From assembly GCA_002491825.1 (NCBI GenBank), contig DKWR01000030.1, forward strand, positions 1 through 20,956: a DNA stretch of 20,956 nt, read 5' to 3'. Positions 6,701 to 14,814 of the stretch are shown here, piece by piece. A model generated the notes under the pieces. That model was not told the origin of the DNA. It saw only the letters and a program-made list of their open reading frames with translations, and ran no database searches. The first letter of the stretch is position 1. The number at the start of each line of letters is the position of its first letter. A program made the position numbers and the translations under genes. This DNA is from Ruminococcaceae bacterium UBA7147. GTDB taxonomy: Bacteria > Bacillota > Clostridia > Oscillospirales > Acutalibacteraceae.

Positions 6701-7327
6701 TTATTTTTTGTCAAGAATATTAAGATAGCTCAAAATAATCTCAACTGCCTGTTCGGTTGAAATATGTGTGCTGTTAATACACAGGTCGTAGTTATCAGCC
6801 AGGCCCCATTTTTTACCTGAATAAAAGCTGTAGTAATTTGCTCTTGCTTTATCTGCTTTGATAACCGCCTGTTTAGCCCTTGCAGGATCTATATCACGTC
6901 TGTCAACAGCTCTTTTTACTCTGCTGTCAATATCTGCATAAATAAATACCTTCACAATATTCGGATTATCCTTCAACACATAATCGGCGCATCTTCCGAC
7001 TACTACAAAATTTTCCTTCTCTGCAAGCTCTTTAATAATCTTATGCTGTAAAATATATAGACGGTCATTTACGGGCAAATCACCCATTGACGAAAAACCG
7101 TTGCCGTAGTTGTAAAGTCCTACTGACAGCGAATACAAAAGGCTGTTGGTAGCCTTTTCGTCAACATCTTCAAACACTTCGGGACAAACGCCGCTTTCCT
7201 TGGCGGCGAGCGAAATAAGCTCTTTATCATAGAATGGAATTTCAAGCTTCTTTGCAAGGGCTTCGCCTATTTCGTGTCCGCCCGAACCAAATTGTCTTGT
7301 TATTGTGATAATTTTATCGCAGCTCAT
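6701..7327 (-). CDS. Cytidylate kinase-like family protein
   Basis: The 208-residue protein starts IITITRQFGSGGHEIGEALA, the variant P-loop of the AAA/cytidylate-kinase-2 group, followed by FYDKELI and a NMP-binding-like helical part, VVVGRCADYVL and an RRD..PA lid region near 140-150. Related proteins resemble CMP kinases but their true substrate is not known; the canonical cmk gene is usually elsewhere. No membrane segment is seen. The start at 7327 has AAGGAGC at 7 nt. It is first in a probable two-cistron unit with the 23-residue peptide gene. Confidence 0.88.
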   Translation of the reverse strand: MSCDKIITITRQFGSGGHEIGEALAKKLEIPFYDKELISLAAKESGVCPEVFEDVDEKATNSLLYSLSVGLYNYGNGFSSMGDLPVNDRLYILQHKIIKELAEKENFVVVGRCADYVLKDNPNIVKVFIYADIDSRVKRAVDRRDIDPARAKQAVIKADKARANYYSFYSGKKWGLADNYDLCINSTHISTEQAVEIILSYLNILDKK

Positions 7328-7562
7328 TTCATCAGCTCCTTCGGTATTTGCATTGTAAACACCAAAACGCAGAATTATTATTCTAATACGCCATAATGTT
7401 TACATCTATATAATAACACATTTTTTGAAAAAATCCAGTGCTTTACAAAAAAAATACAAAATTTGTACATTCTAAATAAATATTCTTGTTACATATTATA
7501 CAAAAACACAATATAATTATTCCATTTTTCTTTAAATTTGTAATATAAGAATTTTTGCTGTT

Positions 7563-7592
7563 AAAAAAGAGCCGACAACAAGCCGACTCTTT
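7563..7592 (-). terminator. Terminator of the dockerin protein gene
   Basis: On the minus strand AGAGTCGGC pairs with GTCGGCTCT (9 bp, two wobbles, 5-nt loop) and is followed by T6. It lies 17 bp after the stop at 7609. The rest of 7328-7562 is AT-rich and shows no gene. Confidence 0.85.
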
Positions 7593-7608
7593 GAAAATAT
7601 TCAATTAA

Positions 7609-8520
7609 TTACGGTTCATATCCGTTCTGATTACACCAAAGATAATAACCAAATATAATATCGTATTGTTGGTATTTGTACTCATTGCTGATACGATAAA
7701 TTTGAGGACTTGCTTTACGAGGACAAATGTTAAAGTTTAATGTTCTTTCATACACTAAATTTTCATCAAGATAATTTACCCTTTCATCCTCAGCAAAAAA
7801 ATTACCATAGTCAGGGAATTCGCTTATCTGTTCTGCAGCATACTTCTGAATTAAAGTAGCCTCTGTTATTTTCGGATTTTCGTACTCTTCTGCATTTGCA
7901 AGCATTTTCTGTGCGCCGGTCAGGTTTTCAGTGCCTGCAAGATATTTTTGAAGAAGCGTAACATCTAAAACGTTTACTTCGCCGTCTTTATTCAGGTCTC
8001 CTTTTAAGGTGTATGCGTTTGTCATCTTATTATAACTGCCCATCAAAGCACGATATGCATTTGCTAGCTCTGACTCAAAAGATTCTTCCACTTTATTTCC
8101 TTTATTTTCGTCTAGTACAACCTTTAACTGGGCAAGCTTATTCTGAAAATCAGTCCAATCTTCTTCCGAATACCAGTTGTTGTAATTTTCTTCTTTTAAT
8201 GCAAGCCCGTATGTAGCTTCGGCATAATAATAATACACAAATACATTATTTAATGCATCGTTTTTTAACACGTCAAGGGCATTCTGATAATCTGCTTCGG
8301 TAGAGTTTTCGTCTCCTAAAACATCTTCAGCCGCCTTCCACGCATAATTATATTGATAATGTACAATAGGTATGCCCATAATACCGGATGAACCCCTATA
8401 ATATTCGGTTAATAATTGGAGTTTTTCTTTTGTAACTGATGTTTCTGCAGCTGAAACATTCATGCATAATACAGAAGCCAGCATAGCAACAGTTAATAGA
8501 ACAGCTATAACCTTTTTCAT
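7609..8520 (-). CDS. Secreted dockerin-containing protein with FIVAR-like helical region
   Basis: The 303-residue protein has a signal peptide (MKKVIAVLLTVAMLASVLCM, cleavage near VSAAET). A helical region follows, with a FIVAR-like repeat (YSEEDWTDFQNKLAQLKVVL). Then comes a type I dockerin: its first half, GDLNKDGEVNVLDVTLLQKY, has a full calcium loop, while the second half (NAEEYENPKITEATLIQKYA) has lost the Asp ligands. About 70 residues follow the dockerin and match nothing I know. It is probably exported and bound to a scaffoldin cohesin. The ATG at 8520 was chosen because it opens the signal peptide and has AAAGGA 12 nt upstream; ATGs at 8532 and 8541 are possible. It has its own consensus promoter although it follows the peptidase gene closely. 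Its catalytic or binding role is unknown. Confidence 0.85.
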   Translation of the reverse strand: MKKVIAVLLTVAMLASVLCMNVSAAETSVTKEKLQLLTEYYRGSSGIMGIPIVHYQYNYAWKAAEDVLGDENSTEADYQNALDVLKNDALNNVFVYYYYAEATYGLALKEENYNNWYSEEDWTDFQNKLAQLKVVLDENKGNKVEESFESELANAYRALMGSYNKMTNAYTLKGDLNKDGEVNVLDVTLLQKYLAGTENLTGAQKMLANAEEYENPKITEATLIQKYAAEQISEFPDYGNFFAEDERVNYLDENLVYERTLNFNICPRKASPQIYRISNEYKYQQYDIIFGYYLWCNQNGYEP

Positions 8521-8582
8521 AAATATATTCATTCCTTTCATTTGCTAATAATTGTAATATGAGTAATATATTGCTATAAAAG

Positions 8583-8611
8583 ATTATATAATACTATAAA
8601 TAAGTTGTCAA
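8583..8611 (-). promoter_or_regulatory. Consensus sigma-A promoter of the dockerin protein gene
   Basis: TTGACA (8606-8611), a 17-bp spacer and TATAAT (8583-8588): a perfect match lying in the 107-bp gap between the two dockerin genes. No terminator separates it from the peptidase gene, so some read-through is also possible. Confidence 0.88.
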
Positions 8612-8627
8612 TAGTAAAAATATATAT

Positions 8628-10941
8628 TTACATTCCCATAGCAATTTCTTGTATCCTTCTTACATCATTTACATTGATGTGATTATCTTTATTGGCATCT
8701 GCTGTCAATAACTGTCTTTCAGTAAGAGTTACCATTTCTGCTAAGTATTTACTTAATAGCATTGCATCATTTACTGTTACAGTTCCATCCAAATCAATAT
8801 CTCCCAACAGCACCACTTTATATACGGTTGATGATGAGAACTTTTCAGTTGGATATTCAACATTACCAAATTGCTTTGCCGTTACTTTAACTCTTATAAA
8901 ACGGTTAATATCATTGTCCGTTATGGTATATGTATTTGAGGTTGCATCTGAAATATTGTACCAATTTTGTTCATTTGAAGAGCTTTGCCATTGATAATTT
9001 ACATCATATTGGTTTTTTTCAGGATCACCTACGCAGGTTGCTGTTAAAGTATCACCGATTATAGGCTTTCCTGTTACTGTAACATCAATAATCATAGATT
9101 TAGGATTAACAACTACTATTTTTGTTGTGTCATTACTAAACTCCAGAACCAATTCAGTATATGCGCCGTTCAGAGAATTGATATAGTTTGATTTTAGCGT
9201 AATACCGGTATTCGTTCTTATATAATCAACATCTTGCCTTAAAATATAATTTGACGCAGTATGAATGTTAAACAGATTAGTATTTGTACTAATTTGAATA
9301 TTGACATCGTTATTATTATCCATTATTTTATTCGGTGTAACTGTAACTTCTTCAGGCGTGATATTTTTTTTATTTAAAATCGGTCTTATGATTAAATTTC
9401 CCTTATGATTACTATCACCATATGTAGTATCACTAAAACAATCGTTCCATACAATCCCGTTATCATTAATTGCTGTACTAAAATAGCTTTCACCTGAATT
9501 TATTTCAGGTGTTATTATTGGTTTACCTAATCCCCGATAAAATACACCTTCATACGGAATATATATTCTTGTACTTGTTGAAATAGGAGAGAGCTTTACA
9601 ATAACCGCACATTTATTATTAGAAGTAAAATAATATGGATTATTCAAAGTTGCGGTCACATAGCCTTCACCATTACACGTACCGGTCGCCAATGCGCTAT
9701 AATTATCTAAGTTGCTAGGCAAAGCTCCATTGTTGCCTAACTGAACAATTTTAATTTCATAATTGCAAGTATTAGTTTTTGCATAAAACATAACTTTGTT
9801 TATTTTATTGTATGTATTTGTGTAGGTTGAAATATCAAATACATTACAAAAATAAACATCATCATTAAAATAATAATTTTTATCTGTTTTGTTGTACTCC
9901 GGTACTAAGTAATCATATGAGAGCATATATTCATTATCCGTTGCCTTTTGTACTCCAGCGATAGCAATCATATTATTATCTTCCGCTTTTAAAGAACCCT
10001 CTTGATATGAAAGCCAATAGTAGTTTGCATTATCATAGCTATTTCTTACAAGCCACGCACCGTCAATTGTTGGTTTGTTATCTTGTTTAAAATTATCTTT
10101 AGAATAATTATCATCCCAACCGATAATCATAATTTCGTGTCCAAGTAGAATTTTACTAGTACTTGTACCTATATATAAATTCTTTTCGCCATTACTATCT
10201 TCACCATAGTTATTGTTTGATACTATTCCTGTAACAACACCACCGTATTCTTTGATTGATTTTTTTATTGCAACTTGATCATATACATTCACATAATGAG
10301 CATCTGTTACATTTAATAATGAGTCAGAATTTAAAAAATCATTATCAATTAAATTTACAACCGGTTCCGTTATTTTTGTTATCGGATATGAAAATTCAGA
10401 AACTGTAGATTTCCAGTTGCAAACATCTTCATCAAAAATCGGTGTGTTCCAGTTGGTAAAATATTGTAATGCTTTAACTTCATTACCTCCGTAATCAGGT
10501 TGGTTGGGATAAAAACCTGAACTATTGGGATTATTAGGATAAATGCTGTTAGAAATTGCGACCGCTCCATGTGATTCAGAAATGTCAAATTTTGAACCAT
10601 ATTTTTTTGAGACATATTGTTCAACTGCACCGGCAGAGGCATACATCCAACACAAAAAAAGTATTTCCTTGATCTTTCGTATCGGTTAGAAAATTATCAC
10701 TTCTCGGGTCATATTTTACAGGTAAACCAAATATACTGTCATCTGAAGTTACACCAATTCTATCATACTCATCTGGTATCCAACCGGCTTTATAATTTTC
10801 TAATGTTGACTTTGAGACAGTATAATCTGTTGTATCTTGTGTCGTAACTTCTGCTGCATAATAAGACATCAAAGGAACCGACAACATTGATAACAATACA
10901 AAACAAATTGAAGTATTAATTAATAATTTTTTCAGTTTCAT
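8628..10941 (-). pseudogene. Dockerin-bearing papain-family (C1) cysteine peptidase, frameshifted in a T run
   Basis: The 5' frame (10621-10941) encodes a signal peptide, a short pro-region and PVKYDPRSDNFLTDTKDQGN. The 3' frame (8628-10655) begins CWMYASAGAVEQYV. A T7 run (A7 on plus, 10654-10660) lies between. With T6 the reading is DQGNTFLCWMY, which puts the usual five residues between the oxyanion-hole Gln91 and the catalytic Cys97. Downstream are the catalytic His (GHEIMIIGWDD) and Asn (WLVRNSYD), a lectin-like region, an X2-type Ig domain (DYIRTNTGITLKSNYI), a second Ig-like domain (YQWQSSSNEQNWYNI) and a C-terminal type I dockerin with two calcium loops (DIDLDGTVTVND, DANKDNHINVND). 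It would be a scaffoldin-bound extracellular protease. As written, translation stops just past the frameshift, and the TTG at 10655 has no ribosome binding site. All other parts look intact, so the event is recent, reversible or a sequencing error. Confidence 0.85.
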
Positions 10942-10968
10942 ACTAATCCTCTTTTCTTTAATAAATTA

Positions 10969-11005
10969 ATAACATTGTAGTGACTTTGTTTCACTACAAT
11001 GTTAT
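10969..11005. promoter_or_regulatory. 14-bp perfect inverted repeat abutting the peptidase promoter
   Basis: ATAACATTGTAGTG (10969-10982) and CACTACAATGTTAT (10992-11005) are perfect inverted copies with a 9-nt spacer. They overlap the last two bases of the -10 box and cover the expected transcription start, ending 27 bp before the ATG at 10941. There is no T run after either arm, so it is not an intrinsic terminator. An operator or a 5' mRNA stem-loop is inferred. Confidence 0.75.
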
Positions 11006-11032
11006 ATTATCATATATTCATAAATTTGTAAA
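11004..11032 (-). promoter_or_regulatory. Probable promoter of the C1 peptidase gene
   Basis: TTTACA (11027-11032), a 17-bp spacer and TAATAT (11004-11009). The gene itself has GAGGATTAGT before its ATG at 10941. Confidence 0.55.
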
Positions 11033-11136
11033 TAGATTTTCAAAAATTTTTAAGCAATTTACAGCAAATGAATATTTTATTTGAATATTTTTACATAATA
11101 TAATCAGAGAGTTGTCAAAAGCGGCTTGATAAGTTA

Positions 11137-11161
11137 TAATTGCATAAATAATATGCAATTA
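11137..11161. repeat. 10-bp inverted repeat downstream of dpaB
   Basis: TAATTGCATA and TATGCAATTA flank a 5-nt loop. It lies 50 bp after dpaB in an otherwise empty AT-rich gap. No T run follows on either strand, so termination is doubtful. Confidence 0.4.
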
Positions 11162-11210
11162 CGATTCAAGTGCTTTTAGGCAGCTCCCTGTTTGATAATT
11201 TTATTACTTT

Positions 11211-11783
11211 TCATTCGTAAACGGGCATATATTGCTCATATCTGAGCGCATATTTTGCACAAATCGGCAATTTGTCAAAATCTGCTACAAGCGAGTTCGG
11301 CTTTTTAACATAGTCATCCTGCTTCATCGGCACAAAGAATATATTTTTAGTGTTCATCAATCTGCCGATGTTCTGCGCAGACGCCCCGAGTGCGTCATTT
11401 GTTGCTACACAGAGCAATACTGGACGAAGTATTCTTAAATGTGATTTTGCCGCCATTGTCACCGACGTGTCGGTAACTCCGAGTGAGAGCTTTGCAAGCG
11501 TATTTCCTGTGCAGGGTGCAATTATTAACAAGTCACACATTTCTTTAGGTCCGAGCGGCTCGGTCTGCACGGAAGTGTGGAGTACCCTTTCCCCCGTAAT
11601 TTCTTCTGCTTTTTTTACCATTTCCTCTGCCCTGCCGAAGCGTGTGTCGGTTGAGTAGGCGTTCTGCGACATAATCGGGATTACCTTATAGCCTGAATCA
11701 ACTAACCTCTGCATCTGCAAAAAGGCTTTTGAAAAGGTGCAAAAGGAACCGCACATTGCAAAGCCTATGGTTGCTTTTGTCAC
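11211..11783 (-). CDS. dpaB: Dipicolinate synthase subunit B
   Basis: The 190-residue protein is flavoprotein-like (Rossmann type): TKATIGFAMCGSFCTFSKAF at the N-terminus, then CDLLIIAPCTGNTLAKLSLG and ATNDALGASAQNI, the signature of SpoVFB/DpaB. With DpaA it converts the product of dihydrodipicolinate synthase into dipicolinate in the mother cell; dipicolinate is then moved into the spore core. The GTG start at 11783 overlaps the dpaA stop (GTGA) and has GAGGAGG 7 nt upstream inside dpaA, which gives tight translational coupling. A longer reading into dpaA is excluded by this arrangement. Confidence 0.93.
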   Translation of the reverse strand: MTKATIGFAMCGSFCTFSKAFLQMQRLVDSGYKVIPIMSQNAYSTDTRFGRAEEMVKKAEEITGERVLHTSVQTEPLGPKEMCDLLIIAPCTGNTLAKLSLGVTDTSVTMAAKSHLRILRPVLLCVATNDALGASAQNIGRLMNTKNIFFVPMKQDDYVKKPNSLVADFDKLPICAKYALRYEQYMPVYE

Positions 11784-12655
11784 CTGTAAACCTCCTCTAT
11801 AATGTTGAAAACTGTTGTTTTTATTATTTCTCCTGCGGTCTTTGGCGCACATTTTCCGGGGAGCGACAACGCTCTTACCGCATCAAGCCTGAACTTGTGC
11901 GCCTCCTCAAAGTCAACCCCTCCCGGAGCTGAAGCAAGGTCAATTATCAGCGTGTTTCTGTCGGTATTCATAATCAGGTCTTTGTCAAAAATCAATGACG
12001 GCACTGTGTTAAACACAATGTCATAACCTCTTATACTCTTTAGCTTTCGTGTGTCACGCACGTTGTAGCCGAGGGCGGTGATATATGCAAAGTCGCTTTC
12101 CTTGCGGGCGCATACTGTTACGTCCGCTTCAAGCGAATGCAGGGTTTTGGAGAGGATTTTTCCTATTCTGCCAAAGCCGACTACAAGGCATTTACTGCCC
12201 GAAATCGTCCCCTCATACCTGTTCATTGCACATTCAATTGCGCCCTCGGCTGTCGGCAATGCGTTGAGAATCGCAAATTCATCTTTTGCGGCATAGTCGA
12301 AAATACGAGCGTTTTTTAGCTCGGGATAAGCCTTTATGAATTTATCACGCATTGAAACAAAAACAGGCTTTTTCATAAGCTCGCTTGTTTCTTCGTCGGT
12401 GAGAATTACGTTCCTCTCGGAGAACGGAGTATTTATACTGCGGTCTGCCCGAACTGACGGAAGCGGAAAAATCACAGCGTCGCTTTCAATAATTGCCGTA
12501 TGGACATCTGCAAGGGTGAGTGCGCCCATACTTGAAAGCTTGTCAAATCCTCCTAATATCACATCGCAACAGCTGTCGGAAATCGATTTTGCAAGAAATA
12601 GCTGCCGTTTATCTCCGCCTACTATGCCAAACGCATTTATATCGCTTTTTTTCAT
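11780..12655 (-). CDS. dpaA: Dipicolinate synthase subunit A
   Basis: The 291-residue protein has the SpoVFA layout: an N-terminal domain starting FGIVGGDKRQLFLAKSI and a C-terminal NAD(P)-binding fold with CLVVGFGRIGKILSKTL, ending in LIIDLASAPGGVDFEEA and LPGKCAPKTAGEI. It supplies the dehydrogenase half of dipicolinate synthase. It is the first gene of the dpaA-dpaB pair, with a 4-bp overlap between the genes. The ribosome binding site is weak (GGGTG), and a sigma-K-like promoter lies about 75 bp upstream, as expected for a late mother-cell operon. Confidence 0.93.
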   Translation of the reverse strand: MKKSDINAFGIVGGDKRQLFLAKSISDSCCDVILGGFDKLSSMGALTLADVHTAIIESDAVIFPLPSVRADRSINTPFSERNVILTDEETSELMKKPVFVSMRDKFIKAYPELKNARIFDYAAKDEFAILNALPTAEGAIECAMNRYEGTISGSKCLVVGFGRIGKILSKTLHSLEADVTVCARKESDFAYITALGYNVRDTRKLKSIRGYDIVFNTVPSLIFDKDLIMNTDRNTLIIDLASAPGGVDFEEAHKFRLDAVRALSLPGKCAPKTAGEIIKTTVFNIIEEVYR

Positions 12656-12691
12656 ATAAAAACACCCGAAATATTCTTTGTAACAACACTT

Positions 12692-12958
12692 TTACACTGT
12701 GCCGTATTGTTTTATCAAGTTTATATCAATATAATATGCAGAGGCTTTTATGGCGTGAATTGTTAGTCGGCTATAAAAAGTAAAAGTCCCGAAACCGTCT
12801 GAATAATCAGTAAAGTTTCGGGACTTTCTTTTGTAGTGTTTTTTGCTTTCAACTTTTCTTGTGACGGGATTCACGCTTCCCCACGTCACACGTTTTTTTC
12901 TGTCAAGCTCTCGCTTTTTGGATTTTGAAAGCTTTTCGTACGGAACAAACTTTTTCAT
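12692..12958 (-). CDS. Small basic conserved protein, 88 aa, tail runs through a terminator
   Basis: The protein begins MKKFVPYEKLSKSKKRELDR and continues VTWGSVNPVTRKVESKKHYKRK. It is Lys/Arg-rich and resembles short basic proteins I have seen in other Clostridia; no function is known to me. GGAGGTG lies 7 nt before the ATG at 12958 and a promoter precedes it. The first ~60 residues look like the conserved part. The last ~35 (from FYSRLTIHAIKASAYYIDIN) run through a perfect terminator hairpin and over the dpaA promoter, so they may be an extension gained by losing an earlier stop codon. Confidence 0.7.
   Translation of the reverse strand: MKKFVPYEKLSKSKKRELDRKKRVTWGSVNPVTRKVESKKHYKRKSRNFTDYSDGFGTFTFYSRLTIHAIKASAYYIDINLIKQYGTV
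12731..12756 (-). promoter_or_regulatory. Sigma-K-like promoter of dpaA-dpaB
   Basis: On the minus strand AC (12755-12756), 16 bp and CATATTATA match the mother-cell sigma-K pattern AC-N16-CATAnnnTA. The expected start leaves a leader of about 70 nt. In Bacillus the homologous operon is sigma-K dependent; here it is inferred from the motif and position. Confidence 0.55.
12783..12827. terminator. Terminator hairpin inside the end of the 88-codon gene
   Basis: AAAGTCCCGAAAC (12783-12795) pairs perfectly with GTTTCGGGACTTT (12815-12827), 13 bp with a 19-nt loop. On the minus strand it is followed by TTTTACTTTTT. It would end the small gene's transcript before that gene's stop codon at 12692. 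Confidence 0.75.
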
Positions 12959-12988
12959 AATAATACACCTCCGTTTGTTTGGAACAGA

Positions 12989-13017
12989 AGTATATCATAT
13001 ATTTTTCTAAATTTCAA
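12989..13017 (-). promoter_or_regulatory. Sigma-A promoter of the 88-codon gene
   Basis: TTGAAA (13012-13017), 17 bp and TATACT (12989-12994), about 30 bp before the ATG at 12958. Confidence 0.7.
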
Positions 13018-13064
13018 TGGATTTTTGCGGAAATTTTGCGGAAATAAAGTGTTTTTATTTTGAG

Positions 13065-13394
13065 TTACTGTTCAGGCACAACAGCAAAGAATACGAGGTC
13101 GTTATCGCTGTCATTGATAAGGCTGTGGGAGTGACCTTTGGGGCAGTAGTGGCACATTCCCTGCTCAACGGTTTCGTATTCTCCGTCGTAAAGCACCTTG
13201 CCCTTGCCGCTCAAAAAGTAAATAATTTCACTGTTTGTTTCGTGGGTGTGAAGTCCGATTGACGCTCCGCTTTCAAGCACACCGTGCAAAATTCTGTTCA
13301 CTCCGTCAAAGTGCATTTTGGCAGAAATTGACTTTTCTCCGCCTTTGAAATTCGGAATTACTGTTGCTTGTTCATTATTAAAATCAATAATCAT
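13065..13394 (-). CDS. Small single-domain cupin
   Basis: The 109-residue protein is one cupin barrel. Motif 1 shows the metal ligands His49, His51 and Glu56 in GLHTHETNSEIIYFLSGKG. Motif 2, PKGHSHSLIN, gives His90 with Pro85 and Asn94. Such proteins bind a divalent metal and may act as isomerases, dioxygenases or sensors; the substrate cannot be told. AAGGAG lies 8 nt before the ATG. It follows the GNAT gene by 12 bp, so the two are probably co-transcribed. No terminator is evident downstream. Confidence 0.88.
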   Translation of the reverse strand: MIIDFNNEQATVIPNFKGGEKSISAKMHFDGVNRILHGVLESGASIGLHTHETNSEIIYFLSGKGKVLYDGEYETVEQGMCHYCPKGHSHSLINDSDNDLVFFAVVPEQ

Positions 13395-13406
13395 AATACA
13401 TTCTCC

Positions 13407-13898
13407 TTAAATCATATGATAGTACGGACAGATGTCCTCGTAGCTTCCGTCCTTCATAAGAAAGCCCTGCGGAATTGTTCCGAGCTGAACAAAGCCGAGT
13501 TTTTCATAAAGGCGACGAGCCGCAGTGTTGGTCTTTACAACGGCGTTGAACTGCAAAATCTTAAAGCCGCAGTTTTTAGCCTGCACAAGACAGTCCTTTA
13601 CAAGCATCTCGCCTATTCCCTTTCCTCTTGATGACGAACTGACAGCATAGCTTGCGTTTGAAATATGTCCGCATCTGCCTACGTTGTTGGGGTGCAGAAT
13701 ATACAAGCCAACAATTTCACCGCTTTCGGTATTTTCGGCAACACCGCAGTAGCTTTGAGAAGAAAAAAACTTTTCTCCGCCTGTTCTGTCAAGAATTTCC
13801 GTCTGCGGAAATGCAATTCCGTCCTCGACTACTTCATTCCACACACGGTTCATTTGCAAAATATCCTCACTGCGGTAAGCTCTGACAACAATACTCAT
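13407..13898 (-). CDS. GNAT-family N-acetyltransferase
   Basis: The 163-residue protein has the acetyl-CoA binding motif A, SSSRGKGIGEMLVKDCL, and the motif B region AARRLYEKLGFVQLGTIPQG typical of GNAT enzymes of the RimI/phosphinothricin type. It would transfer acetyl from acetyl-CoA to an amine of a small molecule or protein; the acceptor is not predictable. The ATG at 13898 is preferred over the GTG at 13907 because AAAGGG precedes it at 8-9 nt and would overlap the GTG. It is first of two genes with the cupin, from its own promoter. Confidence 0.9.
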   Translation of the reverse strand: MSIVVRAYRSEDILQMNRVWNEVVEDGIAFPQTEILDRTGGEKFFSSQSYCGVAENTESGEIVGLYILHPNNVGRCGHISNASYAVSSSSRGKGIGEMLVKDCLVQAKNCGFKILQFNAVVKTNTAARRLYEKLGFVQLGTIPQGFLMKDGSYEDICPYYHMI

Positions 13899-13919
13899 AT
13901 TGCACACCCTTTCAGAATT

Positions 13920-13948
13920 ATTTTACCATTGTATTCCGAATAATGCAA
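13920..13948 (-). promoter_or_regulatory. Promoter of the GNAT-cupin pair
   Basis: TTGCAT (13943-13948), 17 bp and TAAAAT (13920-13925), about 20 bp upstream of the ATG at 13898. Confidence 0.6.
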
Positions 13949-14017
13949 CGTTAATTCTGTTATGCCAAAACTCAATAACAGGCGCTTTTGGTTTTGTAAT
14001 TTGCATTACGAAGCGTC

Positions 14018-14045
14018 TTGAAGAAAATAATATAAAAGGTATAAT
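14018..14045 (+). promoter_or_regulatory. Promoter of the hemolysin III family gene
   Basis: TTGAAG (14018-14023), 16 bp and TATAAT (14040-14045), about 30 bp before the ATG at 14076. Confidence 0.6.
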
Positions 14046-14075
14046 TAAAGATAAACAAAAACTATGGAGGCAAAT

Positions 14076-14720
14076 ATGTCTGAAAAACGAAAATACACAC
14101 TCGGCGAGGAAATTTTCAACTCGGTTTCGCACGGTGTAGGCGCCGCTCTTTCGATTGCAGGAACGGTTGTGCTGATTGTCGCTTCGGTTATTCACACCAA
14201 TGCGTGGGGCGTTGTCAGCTCTTGCATATACGGAGCTTCGCTGATTATTCTTTACACAATGTCAACGCTTTACCATTCGTTCACAAACAAAAAAGCAAAG
14301 GCTTTTTTCAGGATAATGGACCACAACACGATTTTTCTTCTGATTGCAGGAACGTATACGCCGATTACGCTGTATTATCTTAACGGAGTTATCGGCTGGA
14401 TTCTGTTCGGCGTTGTGTGGGGTGCGGCAATATTAGGAATCGTAATGAATTCCGTCAACCTTGAAAAAGCGAGGATTCCGTCAATCTTCTGCTACGTTGC
14501 AATGGGCTGGGTAATAATCTTTGCAATCAAGCCGCTTATTGCGTCAATGCCGAAAATTTCACTTGTTTTTCTGATAGCGGGCGGAGCTTTCTACACGCTG
14601 GGAATTATATTTTACGCAATTAAAAAGGTAAAGTACTTCCATTCAGTCTGGCATCTGTTCACAATTGCAGGAAGTGTATTCCACTACTTTGCAATTCTGC
14701 TCGGATTCTGGAATATATGA
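14076..14720 (+). CDS. Hemolysin III / PAQR family membrane protein
   Basis: The 214-residue protein has seven predicted membrane segments and the family motifs: E..N..SHGVGAALS near the N-terminus, LYHSF after the second segment, MDHNTIFLLIAGTYTP and the C-terminal H..WH....S.FHY region (FHSVWHLFTIAGSVFHYFA). Relatives are called hemolysin III or TrhA/YqfA. The His and Asp residues form a metal site in PAQR receptors, and bacterial members are linked to membrane lipid homeostasis; true hemolysis is doubtful. The ATG at 14076 follows GGAGG at 5 nt; the upstream in-frame ATG at 14064 overlaps that site. Single gene, divergent from the GNAT gene. Confidence 0.9.
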   Translation: MSEKRKYTLGEEIFNSVSHGVGAALSIAGTVVLIVASVIHTNAWGVVSSCIYGASLIILYTMSTLYHSFTNKKAKAFFRIMDHNTIFLLIAGTYTPITLYYLNGVIGWILFGVVWGAAILGIVMNSVNLEKARIPSIFCYVAMGWVIIFAIKPLIASMPKISLVFLIAGGAFYTLGIIFYAIKKVKYFHSVWHLFTIAGSVFHYFAILLGFWNI

Positions 14721-14814
14721 TTTTTCTTTACCGGAATAATAATGGAATAAAATGTTGAAAACACAAATAGTTTCGGAGAATTTAATTTATCTTATTATTT
14801 TTGTAAATTTGTTC

